A stretch of 64,000 nucleotides of DNA, taken from positions 1 to 64,000 of the forward strand of contig JAEUHX010000021.1 in assembly GCA_016792805.1 (NCBI GenBank). The letters are read 5' to 3'. The DNA is from Planctomycetota bacterium. Lineage in GTDB: Bacteria; Planctomycetota; UBA1135; JACQFD01. The position numbers were made by a program, and so were the translations under genes. How positions within the stretch are numbered: position 1 is the stretch's first letter; every line of letters begins with the position of its first letter. Under the pieces are notes generated by a model. It saw nothing but the letters and a program-made list of their open reading frames with translations, ran no database searches and had not been told where the DNA came from. Shown here in pieces: positions 8,636-17,521 of this stretch.

Positions 8636-9661
8636 TCAGCGATGACAGATATTGCAGTTCTGGCCGTTGTCGGAATGCGTCAGCAGATTCGGAAGGTGGC
8701 AGCTCCGGCAGTCGGTGCTCGCCCCGGGATGGGGAGGCGGCGGCTTCGGCGGAGCGAAGTCATGGGACGGGGTCGACGCGTGGCACGCGGCGCAGGCGTT
8801 CGACTGGAGCGGCTCATGGCACGAGAAGCAGTGAGCAGAGACCGTGCCGCCGAAGGCGCCCACATGCGAGGAGGGGCGCACTTGCGTGTGGCAGCGGACG
8901 CAACTGTCCTCCCGGTGGCATGTGGCGCAGCTTACGCGATCGACCTGGGCGGCAAGCCCGTGTCCCTTGCGCCGATAGAAATCGGTGTGGTCTGCCGGCG
9001 GCATCTCGGTGTGGCAGCGCTCGCACGACTGCCCCGAGGCCGGGGCGTGGCAAAGGATGCAGCGCCCCTCACCGACGGCGTTGGCCGAACCTCGGAGGTC
9101 GCGGCCATGAACACGGAGGAATGCGGCGTTATGGGTCGCCGGCTTGGCGTCGAGGCGAAGCTCCTTGTGGCAGGTCGAGCATTCGTTGGCGATCCGCTTC
9201 TCGGAATGGCATTGAACACAGCCGTCCATCCCCGCGATCGCGGTCTCGTCGATTTCCGTGCTCTGGTCCACGGCACCATGGCACTGGACACAGGTGACTC
9301 CCTTCGCCACATGCACCTGGTGAGAGAAGATCACGTCGGGAGATCGGTTCCAGATCTGGAATACGAGCTCCTTGGCCTCCGTGATCTTGCGCTCGTAGTC
9401 CTTGGGGGCTTTGTCGGGCTTCACCTCGTGGCATGTGATGCAGACGTCACGCCCCGGCATGCCCGCCTTCTCGCCGCTCTCGGCGTCGGCGTGGCAGATC
9501 TCGCAGGTCATCTCCTGCTTCACGACGTGCGTGACGTGCGTGAACGGGATTTCGCGCTCCGTCCCGGTGACAAGCGACAGCACGACGCAGCCCGCGCACA
9601 TCAGTGCACTTAGGCAACAGATAATCAGGGCTGTCGTTCGAAATCGCATGGGTAGCGCCAT
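8636..9661 (-). CDS. 13-haem periplasmic/outer-membrane cytochrome c
   Basis: A 341-residue protein with an N-terminal hydrophobic segment containing a possible lipobox (LMCAGC, around residue 25). Thirteen CxxCH motifs are spread over the remaining 310 residues: CEICH, CITCH, CVQCH twice, CSTCH, CILCH, CERCH, CATCH, CVRCH, CFSCH, CAACH, CRSCH and CNICH. One haem per 24 residues is wire-like density, comparable to MtrA/OmcA-class proteins, although I cannot claim homology. It begins only 2 bases after the beta-barrel gene, the same pairing seen in porin-cytochrome complexes, where a periplasmic cytochrome plugs into the barrel. The CxxCH positions resemble the cytochrome c3/c7 superfamily repeat. 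Confidence 0.88.
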   Translation of the reverse strand: MALPMRFRTTALIICCLSALMCAGCVVLSLVTGTEREIPFTHVTHVVKQEMTCEICHADAESGEKAGMPGRDVCITCHEVKPDKAPKDYERKITEAKELVFQIWNRSPDVIFSHQVHVAKGVTCVQCHGAVDQSTEIDETAIAGMDGCVQCHSEKRIANECSTCHKELRLDAKPATHNAAFLRVHGRDLRGSANAVGEGRCILCHAPASGQSCERCHTEMPPADHTDFYRRKGHGLAAQVDRVSCATCHREDSCVRCHTQVRPSSHVGAFGGTVSAHCFSCHEPLQSNACAACHASTPSHDFAPPKPPPPHPGASTDCRSCHLPNLLTHSDNGQNCNICHR

Positions 9662-9663
9662 CG

Positions 9664-11265
9664 CTAGAAGCGAATTGTGAGCGTGATGTCCGCCACGTGG
9701 TACTCGTTGAATGCGTCGACGCCGTAGCGATAGCCGGCGCCGAGCTGGACGTCGCCGAAGAGGCGGGCTCGCGTCCGCAGAGCATACTGCCGGTCGCGGA
9801 AGCGTTCCTCGCCGGTCAGCAGATCGACGCGGTAGAGGGTGTAGTCGCTCGAGAGAGTGATGCGGAAGTCTTTGCCGAATCGCTTCTCGATGCTGAATCC
9901 CGCGCCGCCGAAATCTGTATCCTCACTCTCCCACCAATCGCCGCGCAGCGAGACGGTCATCTCCTCAACTGGGAACGGGGAAAGATTGAGGTTGCCGTAG
10001 GCGTGGTCGAATTCGCGATTGAAGAAGCCTTCGCGGCCGCCTTCGACGAGCCGGCGAATCGCATAACCGCCACCGATCTCGACGGGCGAGAACAGCGTCT
10101 TGGACGCGTCGACGCGCCCTTCGAGGTACGGCTCGAGATTTCCGAGCAACGCCACAAAAGGCGAAAACTCCGTGACAGGAATATCGGAGTAATCGTTCTG
10201 GCGGAGGATGCGCGCGTTGGCGCGGAATCCATTCTCCGGATCGGTGTAGCCGAGGTCGGCCGACTGGCGGCGATCACGGGCGTCGAGGAGCGAGGTCGAG
10301 CCGCGCAGATACCAGTGTTTCCCAGGGCGCAGCTCGACGCCGAACGCGCTCAACAGATCCTCTTGACGATCGGGGGCGCCAGCGAAGTTGCGGCGGTCGC
10401 GGACGTAGATCTCGTCGACGGTAAAGGTGAGCGCCTTGGAGGCGTGGATGCGCAGGCCGAGGCCGGCGAGGAAATCGCCGCGGGCCGACGATTCGTAAAG
10501 ATGCACCGGCACGCCCGCATAGGTGGAGATCACAAATGGACCCTGGCGGGCGGTCTCGATGTAGGCGCCGTCGAAGCGGATGCCCTCTTCCCGCCAGAGC
10601 ATCTGACGCCCGACGCGCAGCGTGCCGAGCAGGCCGTCGCCGTGGCTCTCGCCGTAGGCTTCGTACAGATAAGTGCGCGCGCGCGTACGCCACGTTTCGG
10701 CGAGGCCGTTGAAGGCGTTCCCGGCGTCGACGAAATCGTCGAGGTCGAGGAGAAACGCGCCTGTGACGCGCAGCGTGAGCCCGTCTTTTCCGACGCCCGG
10801 AATATTGGCATCAAGGCCGACGGAACTCAGGAGGTCTTGGTCGCGCTGGCCGTCCTCGGTGGACCGGAAGCGGTAGCGGAGGTCGAGGCTTCCGTTGAAT
10901 CGGATTGCAGCGCCGGGGCTTTCCGCGGCCGCGGCTTCGATCGTCTTCTCCCGCTCTGTCGGCGCATCCTCCGTGGCGGGCTTCGACGCGGGAGCCTCGG
11001 CGGGCGCCGACTCGGGCGACGGAGCCGGAGCAGACGCGGGGGCGTCTTGCGCGGCGACCTGCCAGCCGCCGCACAGAAAGGCGGCGAACCAGGGAAGTGC
11101 GTACCGAAGGATGGGGCGTGGCCTGAGCTGCACCGAGGGAAACAGCTGCACCGAGGGGAACACTGTGGCCTTCGGTGAGCAAGAAGCTCGCCGAATCGGT
11201 CCGAGCCGAAGCCCAGGGGCGAGCTTCGTCATGGGAGTGTCACGAAATGGCACCATGCGATACAA
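9664..11265 (-). CDS. outer-membrane beta-barrel porin of the cytochrome cluster
   Basis: A hydrophobic signal segment near residue 55 (ALPWFAAFLCGGWQVAAQ) is followed by an Ala/Pro/Ser-rich linker of 45 residues. The rest is a chain of alternating amphipathic strands, such as 'NGSLDLRYRFRS' and 'QLGAGYRYGVDAF', ending in the terminal Phe (TLTIRF) typical of BAM-folded barrels. The mature part of about 430 residues could form 16 or more strands. The true start is probably downstream of the first Met, because the first 50 residues include an odd VFPSVQLFPSVQL duplication. It is the first gene of the cytochrome block and abuts the 13-haem gene, which points to a porin-cytochrome conduit rather than a general porin. 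Confidence 0.8.
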   Translation of the reverse strand: MYRMVPFRDTPMTKLAPGLRLGPIRRASCSPKATVFPSVQLFPSVQLRPRPILRYALPWFAAFLCGGWQVAAQDAPASAPAPSPESAPAEAPASKPATEDAPTEREKTIEAAAAESPGAAIRFNGSLDLRYRFRSTEDGQRDQDLLSSVGLDANIPGVGKDGLTLRVTGAFLLDLDDFVDAGNAFNGLAETWRTRARTYLYEAYGESHGDGLLGTLRVGRQMLWREEGIRFDGAYIETARQGPFVISTYAGVPVHLYESSARGDFLAGLGLRIHASKALTFTVDEIYVRDRRNFAGAPDRQEDLLSAFGVELRPGKHWYLRGSTSLLDARDRRQSADLGYTDPENGFRANARILRQNDYSDIPVTEFSPFVALLGNLEPYLEGRVDASKTLFSPVEIGGGYAIRRLVEGGREGFFNREFDHAYGNLNLSPFPVEEMTVSLRGDWWESEDTDFGGAGFSIEKRFGKDFRITLSSDYTLYRVDLLTGEERFRDRQYALRTRARLFGDVQLGAGYRYGVDAFNEYHVADITLTIRF

Positions 11266-11429
11266 GCCTGTGCCGCGAAAAAACTAATAAGAGTCAAGTT
11301 TCGCATGGACTCGGGCTCGCGCGCGGGGTCGCGAGACGCGATGCCGAGCGGGCCAATGCCAGAATGGGAATCATGGGTCGGTCCCAAGTTTCCGATTTCG
11401 TAGCTTGGCCGCCTTGCGGAACGATCACC

Positions 11430-13193
11430 CTACTGCATCGTGATCTGGAGACCTTTCGAGGAGCTCAGAAAGAATGGTGAGGGTTGGCAGGTCCCGAGCC
11501 AGACCCAATAGAACTGATAGTAGAAATTGTTCCCAAGAAGCGCCGGGTCGTTCGGAATGGGATCGGCGACCTGCGCACTTCCCGCCGCATCGCTATACAC
11601 ATTCAAGCCGTTCAGGTACGTGGCACCGGCGAATCCCACATGAAATGCCAGCGATACTCCGAGGGAATCTGTGCCTGCCAAGTCGGAAACGTCAGACGAG
11701 ATACACAGGCCGAGGGCTTCTGACGGCACATTGGTGCACCCGATCGCGAAGCTCGAATTTCCCAACGTGGGCGAGCTCAACGCTTGAACACCATGCTGAC
11801 CGAAACAGCTCGGCGTGCCGAATCCAAACGATACGGTGGAGGCGATTTGAGGCAACGCGGACTTCAGCAATAAAACCGGATTTGTTGACCATCCGAGGTG
11901 AGCCACAATATCCAGCTGGCCATCGGCGTTGACATCCACTGTTCTGGTGCGTGCCACAGGAAAGGGAAGCCCCAGAGAAATGGGCGCGCCGAGGGAGAAC
12001 TGTGGAGTCGTGTAACGAATAGCGAATTGGTTGGGACTGAAGCGAACCGAGGCGAGGTCCGAGAGTCCATCACGATTGAAATCCGCGAGCCGAAGTCCCA
12101 TCGAGCCGCCTGGGTTCGCGAAGTCCACCGTCGATGGGCTCGAAGGGGTCGAGGAGCCAATGATTGCCCGCAGGCCGTCGAGTTGGGACACGAACGCGTC
12201 GCTGCGCCCGTCCAAATTCCAATCGCCTGTGGTCACTCCCCCAGCGTTCGCATAGGGAATCTGGACGATGGGAGCGGGGATGGCGGAGCTCCATGAATTC
12301 AGAATCACCCGAGTGTTCTGCCCGTCGGCGAATATGGAGTCGACCCTTCCGTCGTTGTCCCAGTCTGTTCCAGCGAGCGCCGCATAGTCGGGGAAGTACA
12401 GTTGGCAGTTGAAGAAGATCGGACTCGAGCAAGTTGTTATGATCGGATCATACTCTTGGCTTGTCATCCATGTCCAAACCGCCTGCATATCCACAAAAAA
12501 CTTGCTCACGTAGAAGCCGCCGTCGTATTGATGGCAGGTCGAGCCGAATCCGCATGGCGAATAGAGGTGGGCCATTGTATAAGTAGCCACGGTGGCGTCG
12601 ACGTTGCCATCGCCATTCAGATCGCTCAGCTGGAGCGCATCCGAGTCAATGAGTAACGATCCGTAATCGTATGTCTTGAAGAACATACCGGACGAGGAAA
12701 TCAAGGGCGTCGGCGGCGGAGCCAGCGCGGTCCCCATCAAGCCTGTAGGAAATGCACCGGCCCCATCCCCGAGGAGGCTGCTGACAGCGAGCTGCTCCCC
12801 CAATGTGCTTACAGTAAATGGAGGAAGAACAACTCCGGGCACTTTCACGGCGTGGGCCACAGCGATATCGAGGTCGCCATCGTGGTTCAGGTCGGCACTC
12901 TGCATCGAATTCTGGCCTTGCGTGAAGCCGACGGGAGTAGTGAACGCGATGGTTCCGCCGGCCGGCAGTCCGATGTGAACCACCAGCGGGTATTGGGGCT
13001 GCGAACGGTCCAGTCCCGCGAAATCGGGAATGCCATCGCCATTGAAATCCCCCACCGTGATGCCAGAGAGGTCTGCCGAGGGTAACTGTTCAATTGCGAA
13101 GGGCAAATTGGACTGAGCGAACCCCATGCTGGTGCTCAGTGCACAAAAGCACGCCGTGAAGAGACCACTTCTGAACGTGGACGCGTGACGCAT
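11430..13193 (-). CDS. secreted FG-GAP/VCBS repeat protein
   Basis: Start chosen at the ATG preceded by AGGAG at 7-8 bases, which gives 587 residues with a clean signal peptide ending MGFAQ. The body has repeated calcium-binding-type units (GDFNGDGIPDF, DLNHDGDLDIAV, DLNGDGNVDATV, DWNLDGRSDAFV, DFNRDGLSDLAS, DVNADGQLDIVAH) predicted to form a beta-propeller. The last 130 residues form a separate domain starting FGFGTPSCFGQHG with paired cysteines, a type I associate with secreted Planctomycetota proteins. Extracellular; the ligand is unknown. It lies upstream of and on the same strand as the porin gene, separated by 164 bases. Confidence 0.8.
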   Translation of the reverse strand: MRHASTFRSGLFTACFCALSTSMGFAQSNLPFAIEQLPSADLSGITVGDFNGDGIPDFAGLDRSQPQYPLVVHIGLPAGGTIAFTTPVGFTQGQNSMQSADLNHDGDLDIAVAHAVKVPGVVLPPFTVSTLGEQLAVSSLLGDGAGAFPTGLMGTALAPPPTPLISSSGMFFKTYDYGSLLIDSDALQLSDLNGDGNVDATVATYTMAHLYSPCGFGSTCHQYDGGFYVSKFFVDMQAVWTWMTSQEYDPIITTCSSPIFFNCQLYFPDYAALAGTDWDNDGRVDSIFADGQNTRVILNSWSSAIPAPIVQIPYANAGGVTTGDWNLDGRSDAFVSQLDGLRAIIGSSTPSSPSTVDFANPGGSMGLRLADFNRDGLSDLASVRFSPNQFAIRYTTPQFSLGAPISLGLPFPVARTRTVDVNADGQLDIVAHLGWSTNPVLLLKSALPQIASTVSFGFGTPSCFGQHGVQALSSPTLGNSSFAIGCTNVPSEALGLCISSDVSDLAGTDSLGVSLAFHVGFAGATYLNGLNVYSDAAGSAQVADPIPNDPALLGNNFYYQFYWVWLGTCQPSPFFLSSSKGLQITMQ

Positions 13194-13613
13194 TTTCGGA
13201 CTCCTATTACTCGGGGTCGGTCGAGGCTTGTGCGGAAGCTCGAGTAGCGTCGCACCGCGCGCCGGCTTCGCGCCAGCCTTAAAATCGGAGAGTTCTCCAA
13301 GTGTTCGCTTCAGAGGCACTGCAAGCTGGACGAAGCTCCTCCGTTTCGATCTGTGAATCTCTTGGGGCGGGAGTATCCGACCCAAAATGCTTGAGCTTTG
13401 AGCGCCCGCTTATCTCTCGAGACGATTGACAAGCCGGATCCCTCCCAGAATTGCGTCTACGCCGCATTCGGTCGGGTCAAACGTGATCGATTCGACGCCA
13501 CCATTCCGAAGTACCCGCCACGTCGTGGAGCGCTTTCCCCTTTGTGCCAACGTCTCGTGAGACAAGTCTCTCCCCAAGTTAAATGTCAGTAGAGGGCGAA
13601 GAGAGATGATCAG
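13194..13613. other. intergenic region upstream of the FG-GAP gene
   Basis: This contains the promoter side of the FG-GAP gene and, near its right end, the left flank of the decayed insertion element. Nothing else is recognisable. I could not define terminal inverted repeats for the element. Confidence 0.4.
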
Positions 13614-14542
13614 ATGGACACAACGACGCAGAAGCTACAGTCCATCCTCGGATCCTGGAAATCCTCCTCACAGAAGCCATCGGCGGCCTCGCCGAAGCTC
13701 TCCAGATGCTCCTCAACGAAATGATGAAGATCGAGCGGGAGCAGTATCTGCCTGCGGACTCACACGAGCGCGCCCAGGAGCGCCGAGGGCACGACAATGG
13801 GTTCAGGAGCAAGGTCCTGGCCACGCGTGTCGGAAAGCTCACGCTTGCGATCCCGCAGGCCCGCGGGCTTGCGGAGGGCTCCGAGCTCTTCTACCCCAAG
13901 GCGCTCGATCGCGCCCTCGTCGCTGCGGTGTCCGAGAGCTACCTCCTTGGTGTCTCCACTCGGAGAATGCTCAAGATCACAGAAGAGCTCTGTGGCTTTC
14001 AAGTGAGTTCCTCGCAGGTCTCTCGCATCACCTCGGAGCTCGACGAGCACTTCGGCGCTTGGCGAAATCGGCCGTTGGGGGTGTGTCCCTAGCTGCTGCT
14101 CGACGCACGTTACGAAAAGGTCCGGCATGGCGGGAAGGTGGTGAATTGTGCCGTCCTCATCGTCGTCGGGATCGACGTGCTGGGCAAGCGGTCCGTCCTG
14201 GGCGTGAACGTCTAGCTCGCGGAGGCCGAAGTGCACTGGCGGGAATTCTTGGCTTCTCCGCAGGAGCGCGGGCTGCAGAGCGTGCAGATGATCACCAAGG
14301 TCTGCGTGACGCCCTGGACGCTCGGTGGACTCGCCCGAGACTCGCTATCCGAGGACCCGATCACCGGTCATTGGTATCTTCTCTTCATGCGCCATCGCAA
14401 CCGGCTGAAGATCCTGGTCTGGGATCGCAACGGGTATTGGCTGCTCCGCAAGCGCCTCGAGCGCGGAGTCTTCGACAGGCTCGAAGGCGATTTTGTCCCG
14501 CTCCGGAACCCCAATGGCTACTTAGCTCTCGACAGTCGATAG
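13614..14542 (+). pseudogene. decayed IS256 transposase joined to an IS66 TnpB remnant
   Basis: From about 13655 one frame reads as an IS256/Mutator-family transposase: EALQMLLNEMMKIERE, RRGHDNGF, STRRMLKITEELCG, SSQVSRIT, WRNRPLG, then LLLDARYEKVRHGG and EAEVHWREF. The frame is broken by amber codons at 14090-14092 and 14213-14215. The first ATG (13614) is in another frame, so a frameshift is also likely. The catalytic second half is missing. From about 14290 the same frame continues as an IS66 OrfB (TnpB)-like sequence: SEDPITGHWYLLF, RLKILVWDRNGYWLL, KRLERGVF. Two unrelated elements are therefore fused and dead. The right end overlaps the 3' end of the next minus-strand gene by 25 bases. 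Confidence 0.8.
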
Positions 14543-15000
14543 GTCAGGTTCAGCACAGGACCTTGAGCCTTGGACTTTCCTGTGGTGACGATGCGATCGC
14601 GCTCCAGTGTCCCCGACGAGTAGGCGTCTCCAAACACGCCAGGCTTCTGCGCGGTGGACTGGCCGTAAACAACTTCGCGGAAGTCGAGGGTAATATTGGA
14701 CTTTGGGCCGATTCGTCCTGAAACCTTGATTACACCGTTGTTGAAGGTCGGGAACCAGACCGTGCCCTCGTAAGCATCGTCTAAGCGGGAGGCAACATAG
14801 AGCACTATCGGATTCTCTCCCTGTAAGTTCGATTGAGTTTGAACTCCATGCCAGACCGACCCGGCCGGCAAAGGCTCCGAACCGGCCTGCTTCGGTGATT
14901 GGATGGCGAAGCCGACGGATAGGAAGGCGGCGAGAAGGCCAGCGAAAGGAACTGTGTGATCAGAAGACAAATACGATCGGACCTGTGTCAGATTTATCAT
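14518..15000 (-). CDS. exported hypothetical protein
   Basis: I do not recognise this 160-residue protein. It has a hydrophobic N-terminal segment at residues 17-34 that looks like a signal peptide or anchor. The remainder is strand-rich: SVWHGVQTQ, PIVLYVASR, YEGTVWFP, VIKVSGRIG, ITLDFREV, LNLTYRLS. This suggests a small exported beta-sandwich or lipocalin-like fold. Its 3' end overlaps the insertion-sequence remnant on the other strand. Confidence 0.55.
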   Translation of the reverse strand: MINLTQVRSYLSSDHTVPFAGLLAAFLSVGFAIQSPKQAGSEPLPAGSVWHGVQTQSNLQGENPIVLYVASRLDDAYEGTVWFPTFNNGVIKVSGRIGPKSNITLDFREVVYGQSTAQKPGVFGDAYSSGTLERDRIVTTGKSKAQGPVLNLTYRLSRAK

Positions 15001-15071
15001 GGGAATCGGGAGCGTCTACTTGTTGTTGGGGCCGGACTTGGCCAGTGTACTGTTCTTTCTGTAAATAACTG

Positions 15072-15356
15072 TTAGAGTTCCACCCCCAGAACCCAATATT
15101 CCCTGGGCTCCGTGGGGATCTCGAGGGGCCCTGACGAGCGGCTCATCGTCTCACGCGACGTGAGCGTCAGCGCCGTGGCTGGCGCAGCGGAAGGCTCCGA
15201 GTTCGAACCGACGATGTGCTCGCCGGCATACGATACAGGAGTTACTGAATCCGCTGCACCCGCGGCCAACGATCCGGCGACTCCCAACAGAACGCCGAGC
15301 GCGAACGCTCCAGCGATCTTCAACCAAACAGCCCTGCCAGTTTTCTGGATCGGCAT
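15072..15356 (-). CDS. small single-pass membrane or exported protein
   Basis: A 94-residue hypothetical protein. Residues about 12-33 form one hydrophobic helix with GxxxG-type spacing (IAGAFALGVLLGVAGSLAAG) after a basic start, consistent with a signal peptide or anchor. The rest is polar and probably disordered. It sits 71 bases upstream of the previous gene on the same strand. No function can be assigned. Confidence 0.45.
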   Translation of the reverse strand: MPIQKTGRAVWLKIAGAFALGVLLGVAGSLAAGAADSVTPVSYAGEHIVGSNSEPSAAPATALTLTSRETMSRSSGPLEIPTEPREYWVLGVEL

Positions 15357-15419
15357 ACCCGCCTCTCTCTCGAGGTCGGGCCGATACTACCACGGGCAGC
15401 GAAAACCGAGCGTCTGTTG

Positions 15420-16448
15420 CTAAGCCACCACGGCCGCGAGCGATCCGTCGCGCGCTTTCTCGAAGGCGCGCGCCACGCGGGCGTAGAGCTGCTCGCGCGA
15501 CTCGGAGCCCATGGTGTCGGCGCCCGCGACGCCGCCTGCGAGAAGGATCGGGTCGCCCACGACGTCGCGCAGACCGCGCTTCTTCACGCTCGCTGCAATG
15601 CGCTCGAGCATCGCGCGCGCTCCCTCGACGAGAGTATTGGGAAGAAGAAACAAAAATTGATTCACACTAAAACGCGCGAGCGTATCTGTGTCGCGAATTT
15701 CGTTGAGGAAAATGCCGGCGAGCTCCAGCAGCGTCTCCGTCTTGGCCTCCCCTTCGAAGCCGACGACCGCGATCGAGAACGGCATGCCGAAGCGTTGGGC
15801 GCGCTTGAACTCGAGGTCGAACGCGAAGGCGCCGTAGGACGACGAATGCAGGCGCGTCTCCGGGTCGGAGATCGCCGCCAGCAGCTCGGGGTCGTGCGGA
15901 TGGGAGACCTCGGAGAGCACGCGCTGGCTAAACGCTTCGCTCGAAGCCGCCTTCTCCTCGCGTGCCGCGAGGAGCTGATCCGGCGATTCGAGCGCTGCCG
16001 CAGGCTTGGCGAACTTCTTGAGCTCCGCCGCCTTGGGGGGAAGTGACAAAACGGCTTCGGCACCGGCGAAGCGCGCAAGCGCCTGAATCGCCGGCTCCGC
16101 CTTCGGGCCGGCCGAATGCAACAATGCGAATCGCCCGCGCGAGCGCGGACGCAGGCGGCGGAGCACCTCGTAGGCGTTGGCGCCGTCGCAGCCGGCGTCG
16201 ATGAGCACAATTCGAGCGCCCGTGGTGACTTCCGAGAGGAGCGCCGCCTCGGTGCGCACCCACGCCGCGCCGGGGATCGCGGCCGCAACGGCGCGCGCCG
16301 TTCCAGCATCGCTCGTGAGCACGGCAGCAATAGCGCCCTGCTCAGGACGCGACGGCTCTCTTTTCGCGCTGGCGCGTGCCTTGGGCTGCGCCTTCTTCGG
16401 GGATTCTTTGGAAGCGCGGGCCGCGGGCTTTTTTGTGGGCTTCTTCAC
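15420..16448 (-). CDS. receiver-like plus degenerate GGDEF protein
   Basis: 342 residues. The first 35 are Lys/Ala/Pro-rich and probably disordered. Residues about 38-150 resemble a response-regulator receiver fold (VLIDAGCDGANAYEVLRRLRP places an aspartate at the expected phosphorylation strand). The last 160 residues follow the GGDEF fold, with FDLEFKRAQRFGMPFSIAVV at its start and ARFSVNQFLFLLPNT where an active cyclase has R(Y/F)GGDEF. The GGDEF signature is thus SVNQF and diguanylate cyclase activity is unlikely. It may act as a c-di-GMP-independent signalling scaffold. The start overlaps the stop of yebC by 4 bases, so the two are translationally coupled. Confidence 0.7.
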   Translation of the reverse strand: MKKPTKKPAARASKESPKKAQPKARASAKREPSRPEQGAIAAVLTSDAGTARAVAAAIPGAAWVRTEAALLSEVTTGARIVLIDAGCDGANAYEVLRRLRPRSRGRFALLHSAGPKAEPAIQALARFAGAEAVLSLPPKAAELKKFAKPAAALESPDQLLAAREEKAASSEAFSQRVLSEVSHPHDPELLAAISDPETRLHSSSYGAFAFDLEFKRAQRFGMPFSIAVVGFEGEAKTETLLELAGIFLNEIRDTDTLARFSVNQFLFLLPNTLVEGARAMLERIAASVKKRGLRDVVGDPILLAGGVAGADTMGSESREQLYARVARAFEKARDGSLAAVVA

Positions 16449-17194
16449 GAGCCGAGCTCCTTCATTGCCTCTTCGGTCATCTCGAAGTTGGCGTACGCGT
16501 TCTGGACGTCTTCGTTGTCTTCGAGCGCCTCGAGCAGGGCGATCACTTTTCGCCCCACCTCGGCGTCGACCGGAATTGTGAGCGTGGGCTCGTAGACAAA
16601 CTCCGCTTCGGCGATCTTCACGCCGAGCTTCTCGAGCGCGGATTTGATCTGTCCGAACTGCGTCGGATCACCATAAATCGTGAACCCGCCGTCTTCATTC
16701 TTGAGATCTTCGGCGCCGGACTCGAGCGTCGCTTCTGTGAGCTTGTCTTCGCCGAGCTCCACGTTCGCGACGCGGAACGACGCGCGCCGCTGAAACATGC
16801 GCGACACGCTGCCGGGCGCGCCCAGATTCCCGCCGCGCGCCTCGAAGGTTTTCTTGACCTCGGGCGCCGTGCGATGGCGGTTGTCGGTGAGGGCTTCGAC
16901 CAGCACGGCGACGCCGCCCACCGCATAGCCCTCATAGATCACCTCTTCGAAGCTGTCACCGCCGAGCTCGCCCGTGCCCTTCTTGATGGCGCGCTCGATC
17001 GTGTCCTTCGGCATGTTCTGCGCGCGAGCCTTCTCGACGGCATACTGTAGCTTCAGGTTATCGTTGATATTGCCGCCGCCCTGCCGAGCCGCCGACGTAA
17101 TGAGGCGCGCATACTTGGAGAAGATCTTGCCACGCTTGGCGTCGATCGCCGCCTTGCGATGCTTGATATTATGCCAAGGGGAATGACCAGCCAT
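16445..17194 (-). CDS. yebC: YebC/PmpR/TACO1 family protein
   Basis: A 249-residue protein matching the YebC/TACO1 family along its length. It has the conserved start MAGHSPWHNIKHRKAAIDAKR, the region ARQGGGNINDNLKLQYAVEKAR, and IYEGYAVGGVAVLVEALTDN in the middle. Family members have been described as transcription regulators and, more recently, as factors that help ribosomes through polyproline stretches. Length is typical. It is followed immediately by the degenerate GGDEF gene. Confidence 0.95.
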   Translation of the reverse strand: MAGHSPWHNIKHRKAAIDAKRGKIFSKYARLITSAARQGGGNINDNLKLQYAVEKARAQNMPKDTIERAIKKGTGELGGDSFEEVIYEGYAVGGVAVLVEALTDNRHRTAPEVKKTFEARGGNLGAPGSVSRMFQRRASFRVANVELGEDKLTEATLESGAEDLKNEDGGFTIYGDPTQFGQIKSALEKLGVKIAEAEFVYEPTLTIPVDAEVGRKVIALLEALEDNEDVQNAYANFEMTEEAMKELGS

Positions 17195-17521
17195 CGATTC
17201 GAGTTCGAAAAAGTAGCTTTGTGGATTGGTGAGCGTTGTGTGTGCGGCGCGAGTTACCGGCGCCGCGGCGTGCGGGCCCGAGCCGTGAAGCGCGGGCCGC
17301 TAGGGTAGCGCATGGGGGCTTCGGTCGCCGCGCGCTGGCTAGCCGGCATTCCTTTCCGGGGTCGGCCCCATTTCAGAGCTTGCCTGTGGTCGGACGCCCC
17401 AGAGTGGCCGGAGAACGACGCGGCGAGCTGGAAGGCCGAAAGCCCGCCAACTCGCCGAGGAGAATCGAGGGCGCGGAGCATGGAGCGTCGCGCGCCGAAA
17501 CCGCCTGTGAGGCTGCGCCGT
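17195..17521. other. intergenic stretch between yebC and rpsI
   Basis: It holds the yebC promoter side and the region after the rpsI stop. No gene, tRNA or clear terminator is visible; it is simply GC-rich. Confidence 0.4.

Noticed and set aside
14090..14215. Two in-frame TAG codons in the IS256-like frame as possible stop-codon recoding
   Set aside because: Only this decayed element has them. All intact genes use TAG as a stop or not at all, and the frame also carries a frameshift and lacks its second half.
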